A stretch of 64,000 nt of DNA from Culex pipiens pallens. Taxonomy: Eukaryota; Arthropoda; Insecta; Diptera; Culicidae. This document shows, piece after piece, positions 12,512 to 23,774 of this stretch (within the stretch, counting starts at the first letter, position 1; each line of letters starts with the position of its first letter). Under the pieces are notes generated by a model. It did not search any database. It was not told where the DNA came from and saw only the letters and a program-made list of their open reading frames with translations. The stretch spans positions 87,267,881-87,331,880 of the forward strand of contig NC_068939.1 in the NCBI RefSeq assembly GCF_016801865.2. Reading direction: 5' to 3'. The translations under genes were made by a program, and so were the position numbers.

Positions 12512-12616
12512 CCGTTGCAGCACCAGCGGCGCGGAGAAGTCCTTGCCACCCTGGAGACGGAATCCCCACGGCTGGCCTTCGCCTCGTCGCAGTTGAACTG
12601 TGATCAAATTTGCCAT
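12512..12616 (-). CDS. First coding exon of a PDZ-domain (PDLIM/ZASP-like) protein
   Basis: Encodes the first 35 residues of a PDZ-domain protein of the ZASP/Enigma/PDLIM type. These proteins act at muscle Z-discs, binding alpha-actinin through the PDZ domain. The peptide starts MANLITVQLRR (beta strand 1), then PWGFRLQGG (residues 16-24, the carboxylate-binding loop in place of GLGF), then KDFSAPLVLQR (strand 2). The exon starts at 12618 after a pyrimidine run and CAG (12621-12619). The ATG is at 12616-12614, and a GTAAGT donor at 12511-12506 ends the exon in phase 0. As I recall, vertebrate PDLIM first coding exons also end near this point of the PDZ fold. I see no second PDZ exon in 1-12.5 kb, so the rest probably lies beyond the left edge. 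GC and codon use stand out from the AT-rich surroundings. Whether it is Zasp52, Zasp66 or another paralogue cannot be decided from 35 residues. Confidence 0.87.
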
Positions 12617-12621
12617 ATCTG
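12617..12621 (-). promoter_or_regulatory. Splice acceptor and 2-nt 5' UTR of the PDZ exon
   Basis: On the minus strand CTCGTTTTTTTCAG is followed by AT and then the ATG. The acceptor so close to the start codon implies that nearly all of the 5' UTR lies in upstream exons, which on this strand means higher coordinates. Confidence 0.8.
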
Positions 12622-14230
12622 AAAAAAACGAGCGGAGAAGAGAAAACGAGCAAATTAATGAAAAATGAAACCAAGATACTGTTGAGATGTCTGGCTATTT
12701 TTGTTTTAATAGGGTTTTAGGTTTTCATAAATTTCAACTCTTCAATGAACATCCGATTGTTTGCCTGAATCATCTTTCAAAATGTATGAATTCTAACGAA
12801 TTGGTTAGAACTTCTACATCAGTCATCCATCAAATACCGAGAATCTTCCCCAGATGTGGTGAGCCAACTCTATTGCGCGCGAGTACAAGTACAACCCGCG
12901 CGATGACCGAGAATCATTGCTGCGCTTCCTGAAACTCTTCTCAACGGCGGCGGCGGTTGCGGAGTGAGACTTAACCTTGAACGTGCGCGCTCGTCGTCGC
13001 TTGCCCGCGAGATCGACTGTGGTGTTGAAAAGTAAACTTTCCGCAATTATTGAGCTGTGGTGCTTTCTCGTACTGCACCCGGTTCTCGAGGAAATCGGAA
13101 TTTGTCAATTTGATTCAGTATTGGGTCCGTAAATGCCATTATTTAGGAAAAAGAAGACTCAACTTCCCCGGTTGATGTGTACCCCTAAATGTGTTCAAAA
13201 AATCAATTTTCCAGAGAACGTCAATTCCTCTGCTCTGAACTCCACCCGCCACAGCAGCCGCAGCCTCACAGTCTGGTCTGAGAAGCTCACATTTACCCAC
13301 GAATATGCAAATTCATCTTTTCGCAGTCCGCGGCAGGGAGGCCCTTGAACGCTAACCGTTTGTCTCGTTACAAGTTCCTCAAACGAATGCAGTTTCTCAG
13401 CCTAGACGATATCTCTGGGGACGTTGCTGATGCTGTTGTTTGCGGTCGTCACCGAAGAGACCGGCCCAGTAATGAGAGGTGTTTTATTATTATTTACAAC
13501 CAGACATCGGCCGCCGATTATTCATCGTTATATTTATTTACTTTTCAATTTTACTCAATCATGTTTACCGCCACTTTATAATAAATCTGATTAGGGGTTA
13601 ACCATCCCGGAGGGCGGTCACGTGGTTCGGTTGGGGCGCTTTGAAGTGACCGCGAGCGATTGAGCGATGATCATTCAGGCTGTGAGGCAGAAGGGGCTTT
13701 CTTTGAAGGCTCTTGTGGGGTGGTTGAATCTCCGCGCAAGGAAGAACGTGACCGATCGCGCTGGTTGGCAGTTTTATCAATTTCCTCAACTGCACTTTGC
13801 TATTAATAAATATAAATGTCACACAGTGGGCAGCCCATTGATGAATGCGGTTTGGTATTTTGCAGGACGGAGTCATTGATTCTGTGAATAAATTGCTTTG
13901 AATATCATGGGTTAGATAGCATCATTCACATAGTTACTAAGATTTTTAATTGATTTAAAATTAGAATAACCATGATTTAAATGAAAGACTTAAATAAAGA
14001 TTGATAAAAAATCATATATAATGTCTACCGGAAATTTTGAATTGAAGGCTCACCTAAGAAACAAGTCTAGGTATTAAGACTTTGTCATCGAATCAAGTCA
14101 AGACAGCTTCAGTGAGTATGGAAGGTTATATTGTGTGGTTATTATAACATCTTGGGAAGTTTTGGGTCATACAAGAACTTCTTTAAGTAATACCTGTAGA
14201 TCTACCGCCCTAATTAGTAAGCTTTCTTCA
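12622..14230. other. Presumed first intron, GC-mixed part
   Basis: Single-copy-looking sequence with a GC-richer patch at about 12.85-13.70 kb. No exon recognised. Several overlapping short reading frames on both strands show no domain. Confidence 0.35.
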
Positions 14231-14245
14231 TTAAAAAATAATAGA

Positions 14246-14325
14246 ATTGAAAAGTATTATTTTTCAATACAACGACTGAAAAGTTCTACTTTTCAGCACT
14301 CAAAGGGATGCTATAAAGTTGGACT
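14246..14325. repeat. TGAAAAGT palindromic repeat, fragment
   Basis: Contains GACTGAAAAGTTCTACTTTT followed by CAGCACTCAAAGGGATGCT, the same arrangement as at 640-706 and 57474-57585 but eroded on the right. Confidence 0.6.
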
Positions 14326-14476
14326 ATTAAGTTCTTGTATTGAATAGTAAAACTTTTCGATGTCATTTTGATTTGAACGGTGATTTAACTAAACATTTTA
14401 ACGTTTTTAACTTCTTTTTGCAACTTGTAGCATTTCAATAATAATGTCTAATCCCATGAACTTAAACATTAGCATT

Positions 14477-14700
14477 CATTGAATTATTTAATGATAAAGT
14501 TTTATCAATTTTTGAGTGTTTTTTCATTCAAGAAAAAGCATGAGCAGCTTCTTCGAAAAAATGAGAAGTTTAATAATTTTTTTTTGCATTCTTTCAAACA
14601 TGAGCAGTTCTTGAAAAACATTTATAAAAATATTCTTCATCTAAAAATTCAAGTTGTTCCGCATTCTTTTAAACATGACAGTTTCTACATTTTTTAAGAG
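14477..14700. repeat. Degenerate repeat with CATTCTTTNAAACATGA motif, locus 1
   Basis: The motif ATTCTTTCAAACATGAGCAG and variants occur at least three times in about 200 bp, each followed by a short T/A-rich spacer. The same motif, also repeated, occupies 52190-52570. Open frames across it are incidental. Confidence 0.55.
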
Positions 14701-15104
14701 AGGCAAAGAAAACTAAAAACTAATTGTAAGCCTTATCTTAAAAATGTTAGGTGACAAGTATCTCAAAATGCTTTAAACATCATGACAATTATACTACCAT
14801 GAAAAATTGCAAAATAGCAATGATTTATGGAAATATGTATTGGTCCCAAAATTCAAAATACGTAAATAGACTAAGGTCTTTGTTTGATATAAAAATAAGT
14901 TAAAAAATATTATCCTATGAGGATAGTTCACAACGATTTACCAATAGACATAAATGGCCTGACCAGTTTTGTGATATTTCGTATTCTTAAAAAGCAAATT
15001 AAACATTTTCAAAAAAAACCAAAGAAAACAAGATTTTTTAATTTTTAGCCAAAACAAAGCTAGTGCATTTTTTATATGAAGTTATTGTAAAAAATTCTAC
15101 AAAC

Positions 15105-15330
15105 TTACACACTTCGATTTTTTTACCGAATTTTCAACTGCTGAATAGTTCGGTAAATTAAAAATTGCCAAATTCGTCAAAAAATTACCGAAATTCGGTA
15201 ATGAAATTCATTGTCGTTCATCGTACAACCGACATTCGTTAAAATTTTGTTAATTTTGGCAGATGGTTTACCGATCTAAACTTTACCGATTTTTCAACTA
15301 CCGAGTTCGGAAAAAAATTTAAGCGTGTAA
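15105..15330. mobile_element. TACCGA-rich MITE, copy 1
   Basis: Ends are inverted (TTACACACTTCGATTTTTTT on the left; TTACACGCTTAAATTTTTTT as reverse complement of the right). The interior is built of ACCGAATT / GATCGGTAAA words in both orientations. Related copies lie at 16011-17977 (interrupted) and 18010-18236. Confidence 0.72.
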
Positions 15331-15344
15331 TTTTTTGCTATTAA

Positions 15345-15910
15345 TATTTCGACGTCGTCGTGCTATCATGTCGCACCCGCCATTTTGACGTTCCGAGAAA
15401 AACGCGTTTTAATGTTTGACCTTGAATAAACAAAAACGAAAGCACGCAATGTAAACAATAACAAACACGTTTTGTTTGGCTGACCATTCTGTGCATTGTC
15501 CCAAAGTTTGGTTGAAGTTGGTTGCTGGAGTCCCGAGTTAAAATTACAAATGTTTACGGTAGTCTAGCTTGTACGTGCGACAAACGCATCCTGACTTTCC
15601 TGGCCTGGAATCCCTCTGGCCTTTTGTCGCACTTACATCAATTTTCATGGAGTGACAAGATAGCACGACAAGATTGAAACTACTTTCATATGTAAAGTGA
15701 CAAAAATGCACGGAGTTATTTCGGTTTTTGTTGAATATCTCAGGATTGAAATCGAATTTTGGGGATCTGTGAAAGTCAAAAGGTGAGGCATTGTGAGCTG
15801 CACAAAATGGCGTTCTTAACTCAATTTGGCCCAAAATGCACGTACGACAAGTTAGCAGGATGGCGACGATTTCAAAATTGATTGTAAACTTCCAAGAAAA
15901 CATTTCATAA
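15345..15910. repeat. Unclassified repeat with GTCGTGCTATC words
   Basis: Bounded by GTCGTGCTATCATGTCGCAC at the left and related GATAGCACGACAAG and ACGTACGACAAGTTAGCAGG words at about 15659 and 15840. It contains a 119-codon minus-strand frame with no recognisable domain. Probably an old mobile element; class unknown. Confidence 0.35.
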
Positions 15911-16010
15911 AGTTTATTTATATATTACTCTTCAAAAAAGGCTTTTTATATCTTTTTACAAATTTAGAACTAGTAGGCTAAATTAAGCAACAAATAATTT
16001 TAGGTCGTAT

Positions 16011-17977
16011 TTACATCCTTAGATTTTTTCTGATTTCGGTAGTTGAAAATCGGTAAAGTTTAGATCGGTAAACTATCTGTCAAAATGAACAAAATTTTAC
16101 CGACAAATCGGTAGTAAGATGAACAATAATGATCTTCAGTACCGAATTTCGGTAAGATTTTACCAAATTTGATAGTTTTCAGCAGGGCTGTGGAGTCGGA
16201 GTCGGAGTCGGAGCCGGAGTCGGTGGAGTCGGGTCTTTTTGGGAAGCCTGGAGTCGGAGTTGGAGTCGGAGTCGTAAAAACTCGAACAGCTGGAGTCGGA
16301 GTCAGAGCCGGAGTCGGCTAAATTTTATTAGCTGGAGTCGGAGCCGAAAATTTCTGATTACCCGGAGTTGGAGTCGGAGTCGGAGTTATCTTAAATTCAA
16401 CAAAAATTATGTTTATTTTTTAGTATTTGCTATAAAACAGATTAATTTACAAAACTTTTCATATTTTTAATTGTTTTTCAAGTTGCATGCGCTGCGTTGC
16501 CATTTATATTTTTTTAGAGATCACTAAATGATAACCTGTTAATCAGCTCTTACCCAAGTATGTAGTATCATCATATTAAAAAAATTAATAAAAACGATAT
16601 TGGTTTTGTAGTTAGAAATATTTAATTGATTTTTGACTGCATCCTTTTGCCGATATTTATGTACCCTTTAAACTCAAATTTGACCAAATTTAATCTAGTT
16701 CTTTCTGAAAAAAGTACACACACAGTCATCTTATACCCCGATAGCGAATGTCTTGGTGGTTTTAAGTAAATCAATGTTCAGGAAAAAAGTTACGAGGTAC
16801 ATCAAAAAATATAAATAATAATCACTATTTATGGAACAAACTATTTTGATATTGTTGCAAATTATCGTTGAACAAATCTCAAGATTTTAGGATAGGACAG
16901 GATTTCAAGTTAAAAAATATCCGTGACCTAGAAAATATTTATCCTGTGGATTTTTGTTTTTTTTTTGTCCAATTCTAAGTTTTTCATATATTTTCATGGA
17001 GGCGCACGACTATTCATAAAGCTTCATTTTAGGTGAAGATGCAAGAAGTATCGCGTGCCTCCATTTAAATTCATATAAAAAAAATTCAAATAAATCCAAA
17101 ATTCCGAGGTAAAATATTTTCTAGGTCACGGATATTTGAAAAGGACCCCTTAAGCGTTCTTACCACGAAGATTTTTTTAGATACATTGATTTGTAATAAT
17201 AAACTTCTTCAGCCTTGGCGTGATGTCCATGTTCGTCTTAAAAATGTCAATGGAGCTTTAAAAATTGTTTCGTTTAAAATTTTATTTAAAAATACAAGGT
17301 GACTATGATAGTCACTGTGCTTCTTATAAATGTCAACTTAAAAGTGAGCAAATTGAATTTATATGTTAAATCAATCATTAAGGCCAGCTTTCTTTTAATG
17401 ATCATAAAAAAATAACAATTTAATATTTTAGCTTTTAATTAATTGAATAAAAATTTGAGGTTAAGTAAATAAATCCAAATTTACTTACCAAACTGTTCTT
17501 CTGAAAATGCCTTCAAAACTGGCGTTTTTTTATTTCTGTTTCAATAACGTCTAAAACTTGTAAAACTAGAAACTTTTTTCCGGTTTTTTCCACTTAAAGA
17601 GTTTTTAAATAATCCTATTTATCAATGTTTTCAAAATAATAGTAAACTATCTTTTGAAATATTTAAAAATATGTGGAGTCGGAGTCGGAGTCGGAGCCAA
17701 CCATTTTTTGAAAGCTGGAGTCGGAGTCGGAGTCGGAGCCGGCTAGAGTTGGTGGGCCGGAGTTGGAGTCGGAGTCGGAGTCGGTTGGATCTGAAAGCCG
17801 GAGCCGGAGTCGGAGTCGGAGTCGGCTAAACCCAGAAAGCCGAAGTCGGAGTCGGAGTCGGAGTCGCTTGAAATATGACCCGACTCCGCAGCCCTGGTTT
17901 TCAGTTTACCGAACTGTTCAGCAGTTGAGAAATCAGTAAAATTTGCCAAATTCACTGAAAAAAAGTCTAAGTGTGTA
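16011..17977. mobile_element. TACCGA-rich MITE, copy 2, split by a hAT-like element
   Basis: Left end TTACATCCTTAGATTTTTTC and right end CTACACACTTAGACTTTTTT (reverse complement) match the ends of the neighbouring copies. The body is interrupted at 16183-17896. Removing the insert and one 8-bp duplication leaves about 245 bp, and the rejoined sequence aligns with the uninterrupted copy at 18010-18236 across ACAGTTTACCGAACTGTTCA. Confidence 0.8.
16183..17896. mobile_element. Non-autonomous hAT-like element made of GGAGTC arrays
   Basis: Termini CAGGGCTGTGGAGTCGG and CCGACTCCGCAGCCCTG are inverted, and an exact 8-bp duplication GTTTTCAG flanks them (16175-16182, 17897-17904). Eight-bp duplications with CAGGG-type ends are diagnostic of hAT elements. 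About 210 bp at the left end and 220 bp at the right end consist of GGAGTC/GGAGCC hexamers in the same orientation on both sides, interrupted by short unique spacers. The 1.25-kb AT-rich middle has no transposase. The Asp-Ser-rich minus-strand frame at 17743-17955 is a translation of the hexamer array. Confidence 0.88.
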
Positions 17978-18009
17978 GAAAGATGATGGGAAAAGCATTT
18001 TTGGGAACT

Positions 18010-18236
18010 TCAACACTAAGATTTTTTTACCGAATTCTGTAATTGAAAAACTGGTAAAGTTTAGATCGGTAAATCAACTGTCAAAATGAACGAAATTTTA
18101 CCGAATTTTGGTTGTACGATGAACAATAAAAAAATTCAGTTTCTACCGAATTCGGTAATTTACAGTTTACCGAACTGTTCAGCAGAGGAAAATTTGGTAA
18201 ATTTACCGAATTCGGCAAAAAAATCTAAGTTAGTAC
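18010..18236. mobile_element. TACCGA-rich MITE, copy 3, uninterrupted
   Basis: Inverted ends around CACTAAGATTTTTTTACCG and ACTTAGATTTTTTTGCCG. The interior shares TTTAGATCGGTAAA, ACTGTCAAAATGAAC and GTTTACCGAACTGTTCAGCA with copy 2. It provides the empty-site reference for the hAT insertion in copy 2. Confidence 0.75.
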
Positions 18237-18239
18237 GAT

Positions 18240-21200
18240 AATTAAAGGCTAGTTTTAGAAAAAAAATGTCTGGTCATATTAAACCAATCAGGGCAGAAAA
18301 GGAAAAAGCATTTTCTGCTACTTTAATTTTTTAAAATAAGACTGGAAATTAAGTCTGTTTTAATTTTTTTTTGTGCAAATTTAGGAAAACATTTCTCTTC
18401 TATTTATTCTTGGTGATTTTGGAAAATAATCGCATTTAAATCATATTGCAATTATAAAATCTTAACCCTCAAGTTTTTTTTTCGAAAATTTTATACCCCC
18501 CTTGCAACTTTTGTTTTACGAAAAACTTAACTTCTCTTGTTTTATGTTTTGTTTCATTTTTAGTATTTGAATTTGCATTTATCTTGTTTCAAAGCAAAAC
18601 ATTAGGTGTGGTATTGAGATTTGATATTTTTTTCAAGGTAAGAAAATTACATGAACCTACTTCTAGTAAAATTCCATGTTTCCTTTATTTTTAAACGATT
18701 ATTTTAAACTTTAATATTGAAGTGATTAACCATCGATTAAATCCCCAATGACGAACTTTTGAATCATCCTAGAGAAATGATTAAACGCTTTTATGCAACT
18801 CCACCATTTTAACCTTTCAACCTTTCTCAAAAAGTTACTCATCAGCAAAAAAATAGTCACCACTCGTTTCGTCACCGTCACTTTCTGCAATAACTCATTC
18901 GAAAATCATCAACCAACTGTTGCTGTTGTCGCCGTCATCTCACGCGCGCTTCATGGAGGTTGAAAGTGTTTGCTGACGATCACGACGATCTTCAGCTGCG
19001 GCTGCTGCTCATTAGTCCGGTGAGCATGCAAAATACGACGTGTTTAGATCGCCGACGTGTGCGATTAAATTGAATTAATAGTTAGTTGCGTCGTCCATGT
19101 AACACACTTATAGCGAGAAGAGTCACACTTCCTGGGAGGACCCCACGCTGGGCCAGCGTAATTTTGCTCGTCCGCGGCGGCCCTTGATTGGCACAGCTGG
19201 ACGGATTCAGAAGGGCGTTGTGCCCTATTGGGCGGAAGGTAAATAGTTTGAATAGCATTCCGAGGAGGAGATTTCCCTGATGCTTTCTTTGTTGGCCTGA
19301 GATACCTTGGAAATTGATTGATAGGTTGAAATCGGAACTTGGAAAAGTGATTAATTCGCTTTAGAAGTGAAGACAAATTCATCCAATTAAGCATGATAAA
19401 TGTTTTGAGACTTATCTAAACAGCTGTTTTTTTGGTAGAAAGGCAGTTCAACGAGTTCAAATGCGACATCTTGGTGACAGATTGACTACTGGAAAGTGTT
19501 CAACTCTAAACCATGCGAGATGCGCTTCTTGCTGAAACTTGTTTGTTGCAAGACAGGTGCAAAAGGCAGGAAATCTTGAGAGGAAATAAACGTTTGCCCA
19601 CTTGGGGGGAATTTTCGTACGCACTCACGTAGCATACCCAAGTGTGGAAAGTGGAAACCAACTTGTTGATGCCACACTGAGCTGGTACGAACTGACGCAC
19701 TTTTTAATTACTCCATTCAAAAGTTATTGACTAGTGAAACGCGGAAGACTGGCAGCGTGCAAAGTTGTCACAGCGAAAGTGAATTTTATGTGGTGGAAAA
19801 GCTGGATTGAAGACGGAAAGTCAAGCTTAATAGTTTCCCAACATAGCAAAAAGTTGGTCCTCAAAAGCATGATCAGAAGTCAGAAACCTTCGACCTCTTA
19901 CTTGTTACGGAGGTAGACGCTTAGGTAACTTAGGTGGCAACTCCAGAAAATCTCTGGAGATCTCAGGTCGTAACGTAATCAAACTGATATCGCTACCTAT
20001 CACTTTTATCTCTTCTTACAAATAAATACCTCCATTCCTCCAATCATAACTTCATCAAACAATGCCCTGCTAGATTCTGCCCAGTTCACTGAACCTGTTG
20101 CACCACACAAAAGAGAGCCGCACCGGGTGTTCCGGAGTTCCTCGGCGCGCGGACAATCTAAATCGTTGGCATTCCTCGGCGATCCATTTGCCTCTCCCTT
20201 CAACCTCCTAATCTCTTCCCATGAAAATTGTCCGCGCGCGGGAAGATTTTCCACCACGGTCCAAAGTGACGCTAATTTCATCTGCCAGTGTCTTGACGCC
20301 GCCGGGAACAACACCAATTTAATTTGCGCTAAACCGTGAACCGTGTTCCGAGACTTGGGCTTGGTTTTTCAGGGTTGATTTTATCGCTGGACAACCAGCT
20401 CCCCTCCCTGAAGATCTTGGGTGAGATCTTCAGGTGTGGAACAGAGAGAGAGAGAGAGTGAAAGAAATCAACAACGGACATCACAGCTTTTTTGTTCAAC
20501 GGCTTTTTTTTTTTGCTGACTGTTGGCAATTTTACGGAAAAAGGGCAAAACAATTGTTTCTCATCCCAGGGGTGGTCTAAAACAGGTGGAGAAGGGGGTG
20601 GTACTAACATTCACTATCTGTAGGTTTCAGTCGAGGCTGAAAATAGAACATTTTAATCGGTCCATTCAATCTTGCACCTCACCGTTTCCAAGTCTTCGTG
20701 TACAAGTTGAAGATCTAACAGGTTCTTGCAGTTATTTATTTAGTTAAATTACTTAAGAACGCCAGAAGCTAGTCGCAAATCACGACAAAAAGAGTTTACA
20801 TCAAATCTAGTCCACCAGAGATCCACCGTCCCCCCTGTTGATGACTAACTGCCGTGGCTCAAGGCTAAATCTCCAGTTTTAGGTTGCAACATCGATCTGG
20901 AAAAGGTTACCAGCCCGTCAAGAAAACCGGCCGCCAACTCAGCCCTTCGATCCAGTCCAGGAGACATTTGGCAAGTCAAGTCTCCAGAGAGCCGGGTCAA
21001 TCGAAGCGATCGAGCGCGACTTGTTCGGGTGGTGCAAGAACGCGGTCACCTTTACCGAAGGGGGGATAGCGTCTAATCCCATCAGTGCAAGAGCTTGGTA
21101 GGGCTGGTGTACATGAAGTTGGAGCTTGATTGAGTCAACGATCGATTGATGGAGATTAGGTAATTGTGGAACTGAGTTTTTGCTGGTGTTAGTTTTTAAA

Positions 21201-21600
21201 TAATCAATAAAAAGTGAAAACTATTTGTTCAATTTAATCATTTCTGTAGTGTTCAATTGCCCGGGGTTGGGGAAACCCCAGGAAATGGAAAATAATTTCC
21301 TTATTTCTTGAAATTTTTGAATTTTGAAATTTTAAATCCGAGTCATAACTAATGGTCAAAACTATTGCGAGGATCAATCTATAACATGTTATCTAGAAAA
21401 TCTAGAATCTAGAAATCTAATGTCCCTTTATTCGTAGCCGTCAAACTGCTCGAACTTAATTTAACAATTTTACACCCAACCGGCGGTCGCATGATTATGA
21501 TGCATGGCTGCATGAAAGTATATCAGATTCTGCATGAAATCTGTCCGACATTGACATTTATCGACATTGCCGACTGCTGTTTGCTGGTATTGCGAAAAAA
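18240..21600. other. Presumed intron: AT-rich then GC-mixed, no gene recognised
   Basis: AT-rich to about 18.86 kb, then single-copy-looking, GC-mixed sequence to 21.1 kb. A short (AG)n run lies at about 20443-20458. I saw no exon or transposon ends that I can defend. Confidence 0.35.
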
Positions 21601-21612
21601 AACCTTAACTGA

Positions 21613-21675
21613 ACGAGGATTGAAACATCAACTTCTTGGTTATTGATCCGACACGCTACCACCGCGCCATGGACG
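21613..21675 (-). mobile_element. tRNA-like SINE head, fragment
   Basis: On the minus strand TGGCGCGGTGGTAGCG (21669-21654) is a good box A and GATGTTTCAATCCTC (21629-21615) a diverged box B at the usual spacing. The anticodon and acceptor arms do not fold properly, so this is a SINE fragment and not a tRNA gene. No target duplication was found. Confidence 0.55.
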
Positions 21676-21794
21676 CTTGATGAATTGAGAAGGAAGGAGC
21701 ACCAACATATTCTTCTCTTTGAAGTGTTGCGCCAGCATTATATGTGTTGGTGAGAACTGCAGATCGCTGACATGTTTACACACGGGCAAAAATG

Positions 21795-22398
21795 ATATCC
21801 ATATATATAAAAAATTTCGACGGTTTTGTTCGAACGCGAATCAGTTCAATACGGAGCGTCGGATCAAGGCGCTCTTTGTTGCGTTGGGTTCGTATAAGCC
21901 CAAGGAAGGTTCTTACGCCAAGAAATTTCCACTTTGGCCACTCTGGAACCGATTCCGGAAAATCTGCAGATTGTATGGAAAAAGTTGCGTAAAATCTAAT
22001 TTTGATCATAGGAGGCTGAACAAGGAAAAAGCTAAAAACGTCAACAAACGAAAAAAGGAAAAGACGAAGTTTTTCGTGTAAGGCTTGTAATATATATATA
22101 ACAAGCTCTTCCCGGCAAACTTCGTCCTGCCCTTTTTTGGTTTCCTGACGTTTCATGCTTGTTTGCTTATTTAGCCTCCTGTGATCAAAATTTGATTTTA
22201 CGTAACTTTTCCCATACAATCTGCAGCTTTTCCGGAATCGGTTCCAGAGTGGCCAAAGTGTCAATTAGTTAGCGTAAGAACCTTCCTTGGGCTTATACGA
22301 ACCCAACGCAACAAAGAGCGCCTTGATCCGACGCTCCGTATTGAACTGATTCGCGTTCGAACAAAACCGTCGAAATTTTTTATATATATAGATGGTAT
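21795..22398. mobile_element. Long inverted-repeat (fold-back) element
   Basis: Two arms of about 290 bp, 21797-22085 and 22100-22398, are reverse complements with scattered differences, joined by a very short AT-rich spacer (TATATATATA). Shared blocks include ATTTCGACGGTTTTGTTCGA, GGCGCTCTTTGTTGCGTTGG and GTTCTTACGCCAAG/TTAGCGTAAGAAC. The two apparent proteins (120 aa plus, 162 aa minus) are the same sequence read from the two arms. Outer ends are AT-rich, so the target duplication is unclear. Confidence 0.8.
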
Positions 22399-22399
22399 A

Positions 22400-23580
22400 G
22401 GTTTAACATAATTGCAGGAAATCACTTCTAGCTTCCTAAATATATTATACCATCTTGAAAATTTCCTCGGAAAAATCGCTAAAAATTCATACGTCTATCT
22501 TCAACCCTCGTACTTTGAGGAACATTTTCCCGTTGAGATATTTATTTGATTGGTTTTCTCCGTTTTCGCAAATCGACTCTTCTTCGTATTTTTGAATTTG
22601 GATGAAACTTCGTTCTAGTATTCAGTTAGTCAAAATAAGTCTTTTGCATCATATATTTTTTCCATTCAATTTTGGGGGCTACTCACACAAAATGGATGTG
22701 TAATAAATGTATGAAATTCTGTATCTTTAGAAGCAGTTTTATGATCGCTTTGAACGAAAAAGTTTCGAAACTCGAAAAAAAAAATCAAAGTTATTTTATT
22801 TAACTATTTATTGCTTAAAAATTGATTCCCAAAAAACGTATTTTTAAATTTTTGATTTTTTTATGTGTTTAGGTACCTTAGTAAAAAAATCTTTCCAGAA
22901 ATAATACATAATGGTGCAAAATCTTGTTTTTGAATTATGAAATTTTTGATAATAAAACTGTGTTTTTTTAGTTTCGAATAAAAAGACATCTTAAAAAAAT
23001 AATTTGCCATCTGAAAAAATGTACCGTTCTTAAGTTATAGCTAATTTGAGTATACATTTTCGATTTCTTTTCGTTTTTTTTGCGTTTCAAAATACTTCTT
23101 GAAAAAAAAATTACTGTTGAAAATCTGAGAAAAATTCCTACAATTTTCTCCAGTGACTTTGAAAATCGGCAATTAGTGTCTGAGGCAGCTACACAAATAA
23201 TTCGATTTTTTTTTATTTGCCGCCTTATTACTCTAAAACTTTTAGCTGACGATATCTCGAAAACTATTGGTTTGATTTTGAATGTTAAACAATGAAATAT
23301 TGTAAAATATTCTGATCTTTTAAATTTTTTTTTTAAATCAAGCATAGCTATTGAAAATTACTTCAAATAGATAATTTTAATTATTTCATGTTTCAGTAGA
23401 ATTTTTTTTTAATTGAACCAGATTTTGCACCATCATATACTTTGGCAAAACAAATGTCTTTTTAAGTTAAAATTGTATGGAAACTTGTGGGAAAAAAACT
23501 TATGATACGAAATTGCTTCTTAGACAAAGGATATAATGTATAAACAAAGTATAATTAAAAAAAATATAAATCGCGAAATA
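22400..23580 (+). repeat. Dispersed repeat family A, partial copy
   Basis: AT-rich and non-coding. The right end (about 23465-23580) contains TTGTATGGAAACTTGTGGGA and an ATTGCTTCTTAGACAAAGGA block, matching the right ends at about 4860-4965 and 41895-42000. This shared 3' boundary is the best evidence for a single family. Confidence 0.45.
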
Positions 23581-23774
23581 ATTTGCGAAAATCTGGAGAA
23601 CCACACGCTTGGGCTTAGATAAACCACTTTTTTCGAATGTTTTCAAAAGTTTACATTTATCCTACAAATATAAAGTGGTTTATGCTATGTTTCCCCTGGT
23701 TTTAAAAATTTTCAACAAATTTACAAATTACAATTTACATTTTTTAAGGGCAATCAAGGGATTTTTCGGTTTTT

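Noticed and set aside
17743..17955. Asp-Ser-rich 70-aa minus-strand frame
   Set aside because: A direct translation of the GGAGTC hexamer array of the hAT-like element.
21719..22264. 120-aa plus and 162-aa minus frames with shared text
   Set aside because: They are the two arms of one inverted repeat read in opposite directions, not two genes.
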